Source of the DNA: Bromus sterilis
Lineage: Eukaryota; Streptophyta; Magnoliopsida; Poales; Poaceae
Direction: 5' to 3'
DNA: 64,000 nucleotides
NCBI GenBank assembly: GCA_950022295.1
Contig: OX465601.1
Span: forward strand, 77,013,501 to 77,077,500
Positions 22,213-32,329 of this stretch are shown here, one piece after another. Positions within the stretch are counted from its first letter, which is position 1, and every line of letters starts with the position of its first letter. The notes under the pieces were generated by a model. The model made no database searches, was not told where the DNA came from, and saw only the letters and a list, made by a program, of their open reading frames with translations. The translations under genes and the position numbers were made by a program.

Positions 22213-22577
22213 CGATTCGGCTGAAAATCTAGCAGTAAAGAACGGGTTGTACCTAGCGGCTCACCTGGGATGCAATAGACTTGTTATCGAATCAGATTCT
22301 TCTTTTGCGGTGGAATCGATTGGCCAAGAGGAACACTTTCTTGGTCAGGATGCAGCTACTGTCATGGAGTGCACATATTTGTCTACGCGGCTCAGTTTCT
22401 TCTCGATTCTGCACTGCTTCAGAGAGGCTAACACAGTGGCTCATGAAGCTAAAGCGTCATATGATAATAGCACCTCTGGTCTCTAGGATGTCTCTATCCC
22501 TAACTTTATTTCTTCTTAATTTGTAAATGACTTGTCTGTTATATGAGGAATAAAGTTTTTATTGTGTCAAAAAAAGG
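22213..22577 (+). pseudogene. LINE RNase H remainder, 3' UTR and poly(A) tail
   Basis: The LINE resumes immediately after GyA. The frame reads SAENLAVKNGLYLAAHLGCN, then LVIESDSSFAVESI and FREANTVAHEAK, which are classic RVT_3-type RNase H motifs and continue the protein interrupted at 6832. The frame ends at 22486. An AT-rich 3' UTR with AATAAAG (about 22548) leads to a short A-run (22569-22575), taken as the LINE tail. Codons join across the 15.4-kb insertion as ...TCVD/SAEN..., so the two LINE pieces were once contiguous. Confidence 0.88.
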
Positions 22578-22673
22578 TGCCTAAGCTTTTTGCACGAATA
22601 TTAACGCGTACGTATAATGATACAATTGGACTGATCTGCTCCTAGAAAAATCGGAAGAAAACAGTTCGAATCA
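22576..22673. mobile_element. Left part of an old Stowaway-like MITE
   Basis: The LINE tail is followed directly by AAGGTGCCTAAGCTTTTTG. This matches, imperfectly, the inverted complement of the right MITE end near 26095-26130 (AAGGTGTCTAAGGTTTTGA). The outermost CTCCCTCC end is missing, probably because the LINE inserted close to it. GyE splits the rest of the MITE at GCTAC (22674-22678). Reconstruction across the insertions is inference. Confidence 0.55.
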
Positions 22674-22678
22674 GCTAC

Positions 22679-23281
22679 TTCCGAGGGGGTGACCCCACGA
22701 CTCCTCTACGAGAGGGTACCTGGTGCGAGTCATGGCTGGCGGCCCACCAGGGGCCCACTCGTGGACACCGACATGATGGAATAAGACGTGAAGCCGAAGA
22801 CTTGAGGCGCAAGACAAGGACTCCTACTTGTAGTTGACTAGGACTCTTGTAAACCCTACCTGGCTATCTATATAAAGCGAGGTAGGGGCACCTCTCTAGA
22901 AAACTCAAGACACAAGCTCTCAATCCCCACGCATAGGACTAGACAGATCTCTCTCCACCAAAGCCCTCACGACACCTCTGTACATCATCATCAATACAAG
23001 ATCAGACAAGCAGCATGTAGGGTTTTCCCTCCGGGGGGCCGAAGCTGGGTAAATCATGCCCCATGTGTCGCTTGTCCGCTGTCCGAACATCTCAATCCGC
23101 ATCTACTCATCCTTGCCATGCGAGAACTCGCCTTTGCCTCCACTGTAATCGCCCCCTCACGTAATAATATCGAGCAGGAAGTGCTTCTCCTGTTAGCCGA
23201 CGAGTATCGTCCAACCTATGCCATCTCTATGACTAACCCAGGGTCCCTGACCATGGGATTTGCCGGGGCTGATCCCCGTCA
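22679..23281 (+). repeat. 5' LTR of GyE
   Basis: About 603 bp, ending GATCCCCGTCA, with only scattered differences from the 3' copy. A TATA box CTATATAAAG lies at about 22868-22878. The first bases are TTCCGAGGG where the 3' LTR has TGACGAGGG. Confidence 0.88.
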
Positions 23282-24340
23282 ATTGGCGTCGTCTGTGGGA
23301 ACTACACATGTTGGAATCGCGATCTCGGTGGTCCTGTCTCCAGAAAGTCGCAACTCAAGGGCTTCTTCAACAACTACATCAAGATCTACATCAAGCTCAC
23401 GGAGAAAACAAGAAAATTTTCGAGCGCGCCACTCGAAGATCGACATCAACAAAAGCGCTCACGCGCAGCCTACATTACAAAAAAACGTCTGTGTTACGGG
23501 CACTGGCGACGGCGAATCGGAGCTCATATTGACGACCCCTTCGGTGGAAAGATGCGAAATCCAATTTTCGAAAATCTGTGAAAATTTCAGTAAATTCCAA
23601 CGCCTGGATCTCCCTCGGCGACCCGCGCACTGAAGCACTCTCGGAATCTGACGGAACTCCGCGCGTCTCCAGCAAATAAATTCCTGACGTTAGCTCGGAC
23701 ATCAACTTGAATATCCCTCTGGTGAAAGCATGCGGGATTCAATCCCTCATCAGCACAAACAATTTCAGAAAATTCCAACGGTTAGATCTCCGTCGGCGGT
23801 TCTCGCACTGCAACGCGTTTTTGGATCTATGCAAGATCGCGAATTTCCAATCGCGAATTCGGGTTCAATCTTAACCCACAAGGCTTCTACTCCAACTCGA
23901 CATGCCATGGATGACTCACCAAGATTTCTACATCGACTCGCGCTGCTACAACGACATCACCCAACGAGCAATCGAAACATCCCGCCCGACGCATCAAGTC
24001 CTTCTCGGTCACTCGCCGCACCGTCGACTCCAAGCACACGAATCATCCTGCGCCGAGCTCCTTTGAATGGGCTCTCCCGTACCGATCTCCATCGCGCAGG
24101 AATCGCCACTTCGAGTCCTCTCATCGCTCGCCGAACAACTTCATCACGATGACTTCACTGCGCAACTCCTCCACTTCAACACATCGACTCCGTTCACGCC
24201 TCGTCGACTGCTCATCGTCGACTACTCGACTGCTCATCTTCGACATCCTCCGCCGCATCGATCCTACAGCTAAGTTTTGTTTACACTCTTATATGTTATG
24301 ATTCCAAAACCTTTATACATTCTCGATTAGTCACCAAAGA

Positions 24341-24585
24341 CGACTACGCAGTCGCGCACACACATCTGAGGGCTAAAAAATCATCCTGCCGGCTACACAG
24401 TCGTGCAGAAATATCTGAGGGATACAAAATCATCTTGCCGGCTACGCAGTCGTGCAGAACCATCTGAGGGCTACAAAATCATCTTGCCGGCTACGCAGTC
24501 GTGCAGAAACATCTGAGGGCTACAAAATCATCCTGCCGACTACGCAGTCGTGCAGAACCATCTCGAGGGCTTCAAAACTATACTT
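24341..24585 (+). repeat. 49-bp tandem repeat inside GyE
   Basis: Five copies with an exact 49-bp period (anchor CTAC at 24344, 24393, 24442, 24491 and 24540). The consensus contains CTACGCAGTCGTGCAGAA and ATCTGAGGGCTACAAAATCAT. Units differ at scattered positions. There are no spacers, so it is a minisatellite within a transposon, not a CRISPR array. Confidence 0.88.
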
Positions 24586-25019
24586 TGGATCATGCTCAGT
24601 TTTATATGTTGTTTATTCACGTTCGTCAAAGTAGTGAGTCTGGGTACTAAAGGGCCGCTCTTGTCTCCGGGTTCAACAAGTCTGGCATAGCGTCCCTGTT
24701 ACCCGGCAAGAGTATGCTGCTGGAGGGCCTACACATGAAATGACACGCATAAACTTTATATGTTGTTACATTATCCCCTCGACAAAAGTGCAACGTCTGC
24801 AAATCACGTACCTTATAATTATTTTATATATCGCGCAAGTACATCTTAATATAGTTGCCCCCTTTTTTTCAGCAGATGCTCGGGGGCTGGGCGCCCTCAT
24901 GACGCGGCGACGTCAACCTCCTCGTCCACGACTGATCCCTGCAACAACTCACGCCTACAGCACAAGACCCGAGTTGAGCACTTCCTCGGATGACAATTAC
25001 TCGATGACAAAGAAGTCTT

Positions 25020-25270
25020 GAGTCTATGCTTGACTGCAAGCAGTCAAACATAGCCTCGGGGGCTACTCCCATCGGGAGCGCTGACGTGCACCCGATGAGC
25101 ACTACTCGCGCAGCTGACAAGAACGATGGGGTTAGCTTAAAAACAACTTGAGCCTATGCTCGACTCTACGAGTCGCACATAGCCTCGGGGGCTACTCCCA
25201 TCAGGAGCGCTGACGCGCACCCGACGAATGTTTCTCGCACAAACTACAAGACGACTAACTCGACCGCAAT
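25020..25270 (+). repeat. Duplicated PPT-containing block in GyE
   Basis: Two blocks about 129 bp apart share a TATGCT(T/C)GACT start, a CTCGGGGGCTAC tract (25055-25066 and 25184-25195), and then ATCGGGAGCGCTGACG or a close variant. The same 12-mer forms the polypurine tract at 25387-25398 next to the 3' LTR. Confidence 0.8.
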
Positions 25271-25398
25271 TTCGATGCTTCATCCAAATACTCCCATCGG
25301 GAGCGTACTCACGACATCTTCGACTGTTCATCAGCAAATGATCGACACGCACTACGGCGATACTGCAGATTCGAGTCCCCCAGGCACTCGGGGGCTAC

Positions 25399-25998
25399 TG
25401 ACGAGGGGGTGACCCCACGACTCCTCTATGAGAGGGTACCTGGTGCGTGTCATGGCTGGCGGCCCACCAGGGGCCCACTCGTGGACACCGACATGATGGA
25501 ATAAGACGTGAAGCCGAAGACTTGAGGCGCAAGACAAGGACTTCTACTTGTAGTTGACTAGGACTCTTGTAAACCCTACCTGGCTATCTATATAAAGCAA
25601 GGTAGGGGCACCTCTCTAGACAACTCAAGACACAATCTCTCAATCCCCACGCATAGGACTAGACAGATCTCTCTCCACCAAAGCCCTCACGACACCTCTG
25701 TACATCATCAATACAAGATCAGACAAGCACCATGTAGGGTTTTCCCTCCGGGGGCCTGAAGCTGGGTAAATCGTGCCCCATGTGTCGCTTGTCCGCCGTC
25801 CGAACATCTCAATACGCATCTACTCATCCTTGCCTTGCGAGAACTCACCTTGGCCTCCACTGTAATCGCCCCTTCACGTAATAATATTGAGCAGGAAGTG
25901 CTTCTTTTGTTAGCCGACGAGTATCGTCCAACCTGTGCCATATCTATGACTAACCCAGGGTCCCTGACCATGGGATTTGCCGGGGCTGATCCCCGTCA
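25399..25998 (+). repeat. 3' LTR of GyE
   Basis: About 600 bp from TGACGAGGGGGTG to GATCCCCGTCA, with a TATA box CTATATAAAG at about 25588-25597. The flanking GCTAC at 25999-26003 matches the left target copy perfectly. Confidence 0.9.
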
Positions 25999-26003
25999 GC
26001 TAC

Positions 26004-26139
26004 TAAAAGGAAAGAGACACCTGTTCTATCTCTTTCCGTATGTATATTTGCCTAGACATGTGGTATAATACCAATATGCCATGCATTTTAGAAAAAAAAA
26101 TCAAAACCTTAGACACCTTACATCAAGGAACGGAGGGAG
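26004..26139. mobile_element. Right part of the Stowaway-like MITE split by GyE
   Basis: It ends CCTTACATCAAGGAACGGAGGGAG followed by TA (26140-26141), which is the right terminus of the same Stowaway type as 10610-10868. With 22576-22673 it would give a MITE of about 235 bp, a normal size. Confidence 0.65.
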
Positions 26140-26430
26140 TATATACTATTTGAAAATATATTATTAAAACTTCAATTACTATAGCACGTAGTACTTTTTA
26201 ATAGGAGTATAAATTTAATTATAATATACAAACAATGATCTAGAAATACATGTAAATTTTTTATAAATTGAAATGGAGCAAGTGCTAGCTCTAAAAAGGA
26301 AAGAAAGAACAAGCAATTCGAACCTAAGCCCAGGTTCATATGCTCCTGCACAAGAAATTCTTTAAAGGACAACCGAAAACGCCCAAAAATTACAAAAAAA
26401 TGGTGGAAAATGCATAGGGGCTAGATATTA
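26140..26430. other. AT-rich intergenic stretch
   Basis: I see nothing recognisable here apart from AT-rich sequence that leads into the foldback starting near 26320. Confidence 0.5.
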
Positions 26431-26700
26431 ATGTAAAATTTGAGCTTTTTTGACATCTAGGGAGCTCGCGGCAAAAAATACAAATTCAGTCTGAAATAGT
26501 GCAAGGACATAGTGTTTAAAGAAACTACAGATTTGTCTTTTTTGTCGCGAACTCCCCAAATGTCTGAACTTCTTCAAATTTTGCATGAACATCTCGCACA
26601 TAAGTATCTTCCATCACAAAAAATAGATTTTTTTAGCTTTTTCATATTATTTTTATTGTCTCTGTGTGTGCAGATGCACTGGGCCACCGAATCGACGCTC
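26322..26700. mobile_element. Imperfect foldback element
   Basis: An inner inverted repeat pairs 26437-26490 with 26528-26582: the left arm contains GAGCTCGCGG and the right arm contains CGCGAACTCC, with matching flanks. Outer segments (GCCCAGGTTCATATGCTCC near 26329, and its approximate complement ending GGGCC near 26684) may be the termini. I could not find a convincing target duplication, so family and exact ends are unknown. Confidence 0.5.
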
Positions 26701-26902
26701 TCAGAAAGAACTCACTAGTTTTGTTCTTGTTTATCGTCTCTTTCATTATTACTCACCATATCATCTTCTTTCACGTCAAACACATCGGGTGTTTCATCAT
26801 TTCTTTTCATAAAGAGGAAGCAACACATATTTGTGTGGGGAAAATTCAATTCTTAACCTTAAACATTTACTTGATTTTGTATTTCAACATCCAACTTTCA
26901 GT

Positions 26903-27093
26903 TTAGACTTCTGAGCATTTAAAATCATTGAATTGTATTGATCTGGTTTTGACACATTTTCTTGGACTTTATCCTTTGGTGTCATGAGATGTTGTGTAAA
27001 CCTAGGATCTTAGCAATGGGATGTCACAAATCTACATTTAGAATAAAATATATGAACAATACAACTCATAAAATCTCTTCAATTTTTGTGAGA
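26903..27093 (+). repeat. Direct repeat, copy 1
   Basis: About 165-190 bp that recurs at 29183-29373 in the same orientation. Shared words include ATTGATCTGGTTTTGACACA, TAAACCTAGGATCT and GGGATGTCACAAAT. The copies differ at roughly one base in six by eye. There are no clear LTR ends. Confidence 0.8.
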
Positions 27094-29182
27094 GAACACT
27101 AAAAATAGAATAATTAGGTCTACCTATCATCACATGGTGAACCAATAGTCATAAGATACAACTCTAAAAATGTTAAAAAATGTGTGCTAATTATAAGATA
27201 AACATCGGTGACATGGCACCCATAAAACCATACTGATGACATTGTGTGGTTAAAGTCACACCATACAGAAATGACAAAAACATTAACAAACAGAGCTGGC
27301 AAAAATGCCATCACATTGTTATCTACCCTTCATGACTTATTTTCCTCTCCATATTGCTAGATATGGCATATTCGACCGCTACCTTGTATGAAAAGCCATT
27401 GTGTGTGTATGTTGCCCACACGCGAAGCCAAGCTCGACATGTCATCATGACATACAAAGGCAACGAGAGGCATGGAGAGCACAAATACCCCATGGACGAT
27501 GGGAAAATGGAGTTGATCTCGTTGGTTTGGTCATGAAAAAGAGAGAAATGAAAAGTAGAACAACTAGCACAAGAGTCTTGGCCATTTTGGTATCCTACAT
27601 AGCGTGTGCTAAGTCGTGTCATTCTAATACCGTAGACAAACCCGATAAAGGGACCCACACAAGATGATGGGTTAAATTTGAATGATTTTAGTACATTAAC
27701 TTTCCAAGGTAGTTTACTTGGAAGGTGGACATCCATTTTGTAGAAACATATTATTTCCCATCATGATGACAACTATGATTTTCAAAGGGAAAACACAAGA
27801 AATATCCGACATGTTCAGTTTGTTGTTCTTGATTTTTCTTGATGTTCCATGGAATCAAAGGTATGACCCATTCACGGAAGAGGAGCTTCTTAGGACATGG
27901 TAGTTCTATTCTTCCATGAGGAGAAAGGAGATATCGTCGAAAAGGAGGAAGAAAAAAATAGAGTGGCAATGATCTCAGTCACACGTGAGGGACCGGGTGG
28001 GTCATGAAACAAGGAATCAAGTGATAATGGAAATGTGTGGCTTGATCGATATATGGACTAAGGAGATGTTTAGGGTTGGCTATTTCACTACCGTTGAAAT
28101 AGATATAGTCGCCACTTTGCTAGTGACAAGTATAGAAAATCATCACCATTGTTAACAGAAAAAATTACCAACGATGAGCGAAAATTGATGCTCGTCATTG
28201 GTATGTCCTTTTCACCGTGAGATGTTAAAGGTGCCCACCATCAATAACTTTGGATAGCTTTGTTGTATAAGGTAAAGAAGTAGCCAGGTCATTTGATAAT
28301 GGGAACATGGTTGTTATCCCAAACTAGATGGAACCCTTCCTCAACTACCTCCTACAAGACGACCCCCTGATGGTCAAACTAAGGCACGGTGCGTTGTGTG
28401 TCGTGCCAAGGTGTACACCATCATCACAAGAGAAATCTACAAGAGGATCACCTTCGGAGCCTTCTAGCGGTGCATATCCTGAGAGAAGTCGGGGAGCTTA
28501 TCCGAAAGATTTACCTCATAGTGGACACTCTCTGTTACTACTCTAGAAATTTCGAGCAGATGGCTTCAAAAATTCCGAGAGGGTAACATAAGGTTTGCCA
28601 TGAGCTTCGATGATTCCTATTGGAGTACTTGGAAACATCAAAGTGCTAAGGTTTGCAACTTCTATATCTGGACAAACTACTTGACGATTCTGACTAGAAG
28701 AGTTTGGAAGCTCCTAAGTATGAGAGTGAATGTATATTTAGTGGATAGATTGAAAGCTTATGAGGCATTGGAGTTTGATATTTAAGCAATAAGAAAATTA
28801 AACTCATCATTGCTTCCTCGTCTCCTTTTGATAGTATCAGTGTGCTGTAGGCTCAATGTGAGCTTGGATCACTAAATGAAAAATAAACTCATCAAGCCAA
28901 CATTTTGTCTTCACGAGAATTTGCGGAATCACCTTTCATCTTCTTATTGCAGTCTAAGAAAACTTTCATGTGATGAGCTAGTTAAGGCATTAGTCCTTTG
29001 AGATATGTTCACGCTAAGTATCAAAATCCACCAAAGGGATTGCATGCACTTTCATCAACCCTAACCAAAACTAGACCCACCACCAATCGCAAACCAACGA
29101 CCGAGGAACAAATACCCAAGGTAGGAGTGAAGAAGATCTTTGACAACACCTCCAAATAGTATATGACACCTGTGGCGTCATG
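27094..29182. other. Unrecognised 2.1 kb between direct repeats
   Basis: There is no confident gene. Short opposing frames at 27323-27736 (-) and 27354-27667 (+) do not resemble known proteins. The stretch 28389-28785 reads, with frameshifts and stops, as a possible decayed protein (EVGELIRKIYLIVDTLCYY, then FDDSYWSTWKHQS and YIWTNYLTILTRRVWKLL), but I cannot name it. It could be a transposon body flanked by the direct repeats. Confidence 0.35.
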
Positions 29183-29373
29183 TTGAAGATGTTGAGCTTG
29201 TAAAACCATGGAATTATATTGATCTGGTTTTGACACATTTGTTTAGGCTTTATCCTTCGGTAACACGAGATGTTGCATAAACCTAGGATCTCAACTCTGG
29301 GATGTCACAAATGTACATTTAGAATAGAATAAATGAACAATACAATTCAACAAATCGTTTCAATTTGTTGAGA
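29183..29373 (+). repeat. Direct repeat, copy 2
   Basis: Partner of 26903-27093, about 2.28 kb downstream. The sequence after the repeat differs (GACGAGGAGCGCC here, GAACACTAAAAATAG in copy 1), so similarity stops near 29373. Confidence 0.8.
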
Positions 29374-29384
29374 TGACGAGGAGC

Positions 29385-29910
29385 GCCACCATCAGGAGGT
29401 GATTCGATCGATGCTCGAAACTTCGTGGGTGTTTACGACGCCCCACCCCGAGGTGGAGCTATCGCCACCCTACTTCGACCACTAGCCATTCTTGGCGTCG
29501 CCCCAACCGCCGCCGTAGTAGTTCAACGAGGGGTAGGTGCCGCCGATGTCCCCATCATCGTTGTAGCAGCCCTACAGACCGAGCGGCATGCCGTGGGCGT
29601 CGCCGCCCTTCATCGAGCTCTCAGTGGGATCGACGACGACGACGAGTAGTCACCGATGAGGAGCACTGGAGGACGTCAACGAGGCTCGCTAGTAGTTTAG
29701 GTTTTTAATTTTTTTTCTTAATGTTTAATTATGTACTTTGTGTTCTTTTATAATGAAAAAAATAGGGAAAATGTGTCTCGCGCTGCCGTTGAGTGCCCCG
29801 CGATTCAAACGACGCAGACATTTAATTTTCCAGAATGATTGAAACGAACAAAAAATGAACCAAGTTTAGATTTATTTGGATCGCTATTTTAGAGTTGCCC
29901 TTATCAAACT
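29385..29910. other. GC-rich island with AT-rich tail, possible DNA-transposon 3' end
   Basis: The interval 29400-29690 is unusually GC-rich for this area and ends in repeated GAC codons (GACGACGACGAG) before an AT-rich tail (TTTAATTATGTACTTTGTGTT). Similar coding-plus-tail ends occur in plant class II elements. A 74-residue + frame (29425-29649) is alanine- and valine-rich and of unlikely composition. Identity is not established. Confidence 0.3.
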
Positions 29911-31110
29911 ACTTGAGGCTAGATGCAACGGACATCTTATCTGAGTTATCTAAGCCTGCAACGTTATCTTATCTGCTCAGAACTACTTAAAATATCATTC
30001 GTGCTGTCGAGACAAGCAGGATGACTTTAAAGGAAAGCAAAACCTAGTCAGCGTGCACGTTGGCTGCACAGGACAAGTCCTCTCCTAATGTTCCTGCTAA
30101 ATTAAAAATGGCAAAACTGGAGATGGTATCTTAGGATAAGTTGAGCTGAGCACGTCGGCTGACTGCAACTCCTCTCCTAATGGTCATGTTTGCTAGGAAA
30201 ATTGCACATTTTCAGTATTTTTTCTAAGTTAAATTTTCAGTATTTGAACCATGAAACAAACATGATTGTGACGACTAATAAATATACATGGTTCAATACA
30301 TAAGTAAATGTTTCTCGCAAAAATAAACAAATAAATAAATAAACAAATAGATGATAATGGATCACATAATTCACATCAAGTGAGTGCTAGTACTATATAA
30401 CACGTAGGGTGCAACTGATTATGCTGATCAAGTTGAAGAAATTATAATTATTACACAGAAAAAGTAGAACAAATTAAGAATCATCTCTTGCAAGACACCG
30501 GCATATCTTCCTTCCAATCATGTAGCGACGATAGTGATCATGCAAAGGAAAAACTGACAGTGACGTGTACTGGACAATATCCACAACATTTTCCAAGGGG
30601 AACCATACAACATTCACACCTGATACACAACGGCATGACGCACACAAAATTGAGAGCTCTTAATCAGGGGCAGCGCTGGGTGTGGTCGCCTGCTGTAGTG
30701 GACCAGCCTAGTAGAGACATGTCGCTTGGTTCGTTCGTTGGTTTTGTGTGTCTTTTTTATTTATTTTGTTTATATTAAAAAAAATTAGTATATATTTCAG
30801 AAATTAATTCATTCAATTTTTTTAAAGCGTCCATCACATATTAAAACAAAATCCTTGTTGTGTAAAAATACTGTTGACAACATTTAAAAATATTGATTGC
30901 ATTACAAAAGTGTTCGTTCGTGACATTCAGAAAACAATTACGTGTTTTAAAAATATATCTATGAAATTTTAAAAAGTACATATATTAATAAAATATATAA
31001 GAAAGTTTGGGTAGTATTACTCCCTCCATTCAGAAAACAGAAAATTTTCACCGTGTATTGGAAAAATGATCAGCGTGTATCAAAAAATGTTCCATGTGTA
31101 TATACAAAAT
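29911..31110. other. Intergenic AT-rich DNA with one local duplication
   Basis: Two imperfect copies about 95 bp apart (30055-30098 and 30149-30194) share GCACGT(T/C)GGCTG and CTCCTCTCCTAATG. A short AAATAAATAAAT tract lies at about 30327-30345. The 96-residue frame at 30488-30778 has no recognisable domain. TACTCCCTCCATTC at about 31019 may be a lone Stowaway end. Confidence 0.45.
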
Positions 31111-31113
31111 GTA

Positions 31114-31358
31114 CTCCCTCCGTTTCTTTTTATTCCGTATAGAGGATTTGTCTAAAATCAAACTTTATAAAGTTTTAACCAGATTTATGTTAGAAAATAT
31201 CAATATCTACACTATTAAAGAATTTAAAAGTTAATTTTATGATTCATTTAATGATATTGGTTTCGTATTGTGAATATTGATAGCTTTTCCTATAAAGCTA
31301 ACCATACTTTATAAAGTTTAACTTCAAACAAGTTGTATATGCTAATTAAAAAAAGGAG
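31114..31358. mobile_element. Stowaway-type MITE with degraded right end
   Basis: The left terminus CTCCCTCCGTTTCTTTTTATTC follows TA (31112-31113), and the right terminus GGAG precedes TA (31359-31360). Inner segments CAAACTTTATAAAGTTTTAA and its complement near 31308-31325 support a 245-bp inverted-repeat element. The right outer terminus has decayed. Confidence 0.75.
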
Positions 31359-31569
31359 TACAACATGTGTTAAAAAAAGTAGACATCTATCCTAAAAGAA
31401 GAAGAAATATGAAAACCATTAAGAAAAGTATATAGAAAAAGGGGAAAAATCTATTTGAAAACTTGTAATATAGTTCTGTATAACATTCCCAAAACCGCTC
31501 AGTTGAGTAATAATGTTGTGTTGGCCTGTTAGCCTCGTGCCCTCATGCCAACGCGAAACGATAGCTCGT

Positions 31570-31941
31570 CGAGAGCAACTAGTTAGCGGGTACCCTCCCG
31601 CGCGGCCCCGCGGAGGTCACTTTTGGCGCGCTCTGGAACCGCCACTTGTCGCACTTTAAAAACTGTGGCTGTGGCTCAGACTGTGGCTGAAAATTGTGGC
31701 TGTGGCTCGGGCTGTGACTGAAAATTGTGGCTTTGGCAGGGGCTGTGGCTGCATACCGCGGTTGCAGCTCGGACCGCGGTTGCGCGTGTGGTTGTGGCTG
31801 TGGCTGTGCGTCCGAAAGGCGTCACGTGTCAAACGCGGAAGGGCAAAGAAAAAATACAAAACACACAAAAACGTGACACTTAGTGCACTCGAAACGCGCG
31901 TGAGTGACCTTCGCAAAGGTTACCCTCAACTAGTGATTGAC
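31570..31941. mobile_element. Mutator-derived MITE with a GTGGCT minisatellite
   Basis: Imperfect terminal inverted repeats (left GAGAGCAACTAGTTAGCGGGTACC, right complement GTCAATCACTAGTTGAGGGTAACC) both lead into GGTCACT...GCGCG. They are flanked by TAGCTCGT (31562-31569 and 31942-31949), consistent with an 8-9 bp duplication typical of Mutator elements. The interior 31665-31810 is a degenerate array of GTGGCT hexamers. The 82-86 residue frames here are repeat translations, not genes. Confidence 0.7.
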
Positions 31942-31969
31942 TAGCTCGTTTTGTTGCAGGCAAGATATA

Positions 31970-32199
31970 GGCCCTGTTTGTTTCAGCTTTAGCTAACTTC
32001 GAATCACCTACAGCTTCACTTCACTGGCAAGCTGATTCTGCGAATCAGCTTTGCCACTGAAGTGCACTTGGACGTGCTTCAAACAATTGCACTAGAAATG
32101 ATCTAGCTTCACTGGCAAAGCCGATTCCTAATAGTTGTTTGTTTCAGTTTTAGCTTTTTTTCACGAGAATCCGCTTCCTAAGCTGAAAAAAACAGAGCC
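31970..32199. mobile_element. hAT-like MITE
   Basis: The left end GGCCCTGTTTGTTTCAGCTTT is matched by the complement of the right end (GGCTCTGTTTTTTTCAGCTTA), about 230 bp in total. The interior carries inverted blocks such as CAGCTTCACTTCACTGGCAA and its near-complement. Such GGCCCTGTTTG ends are common in plant hAT or PIF/Harbinger MITEs. A clean target duplication is not visible. Confidence 0.6.
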
Positions 32200-32329
32200 A
32201 TAGCCATGGTGCCTAATCGGCACCTCTTGCGTCATTTTGTTGTTATAGCGTTCACACACAACCCAGTAGAGCGCTCGCACGATGTGAAGGTAAAGTAAAC
32301 AAAACATAAAATCATCTTTTATAGAAAAA

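Larger units (their letters stand above)
22679..25998 (+). mobile_element. GyE: 3.3-kb non-coding LTR retrotransposon
   Basis: GyE has LTRs at 22679-23281 and 25399-25998, perfect 5-bp duplications GCTAC (22674-22678 and 25999-26003), a PBS-like TGGCGTCGTCTGTGGGAA (about 23284-23301) and a purine-rich CTCGGGGGCTAC just before the 3' LTR. The 2.1-kb interior has no gag or pol; short frames near 23118-23633 and 23730-24152 show no recognisable domain. The PBS type and tract suggest a Gypsy affiliation, so it is a non-autonomous derivative. The 5' LTR begins TT instead of TG, which would weaken integration ends. Confidence 0.88.

Noticed and set aside
24341..24585. CRISPR-like array
   Set aside because: The repeats are contiguous with a 49-bp period and no unique spacers, and they lie inside a plant LTR element.
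27323..27736. 137-residue - strand frame as a gene
   Set aside because: It overlaps + strand frames of similar length, lacks recognisable motifs and lies in old intergenic DNA.
29425..29649. 74-residue alanine/valine-rich frame as a host gene
   Set aside because: Composition-driven frame in a GC-rich island, with no domain, splice signal or homologous copy in view.
30488..30778. 96-residue frame as a small gene
   Set aside because: It shows no domain, no promoter and no splice context, and it ends in a low-complexity YLFCLY tail; not enough to support a gene.
31019..31040. Another Stowaway MITE starting TACTCCCTCCATTC
   Set aside because: Only one end is visible; the next inward sequence does not match a Stowaway arm and no right end precedes the MITE at 31114.
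31656..31944. Opposing frames rich in cysteine, glycine or histidine-serine repeats
   Set aside because: They are translations of the GTGGCT hexamer array.
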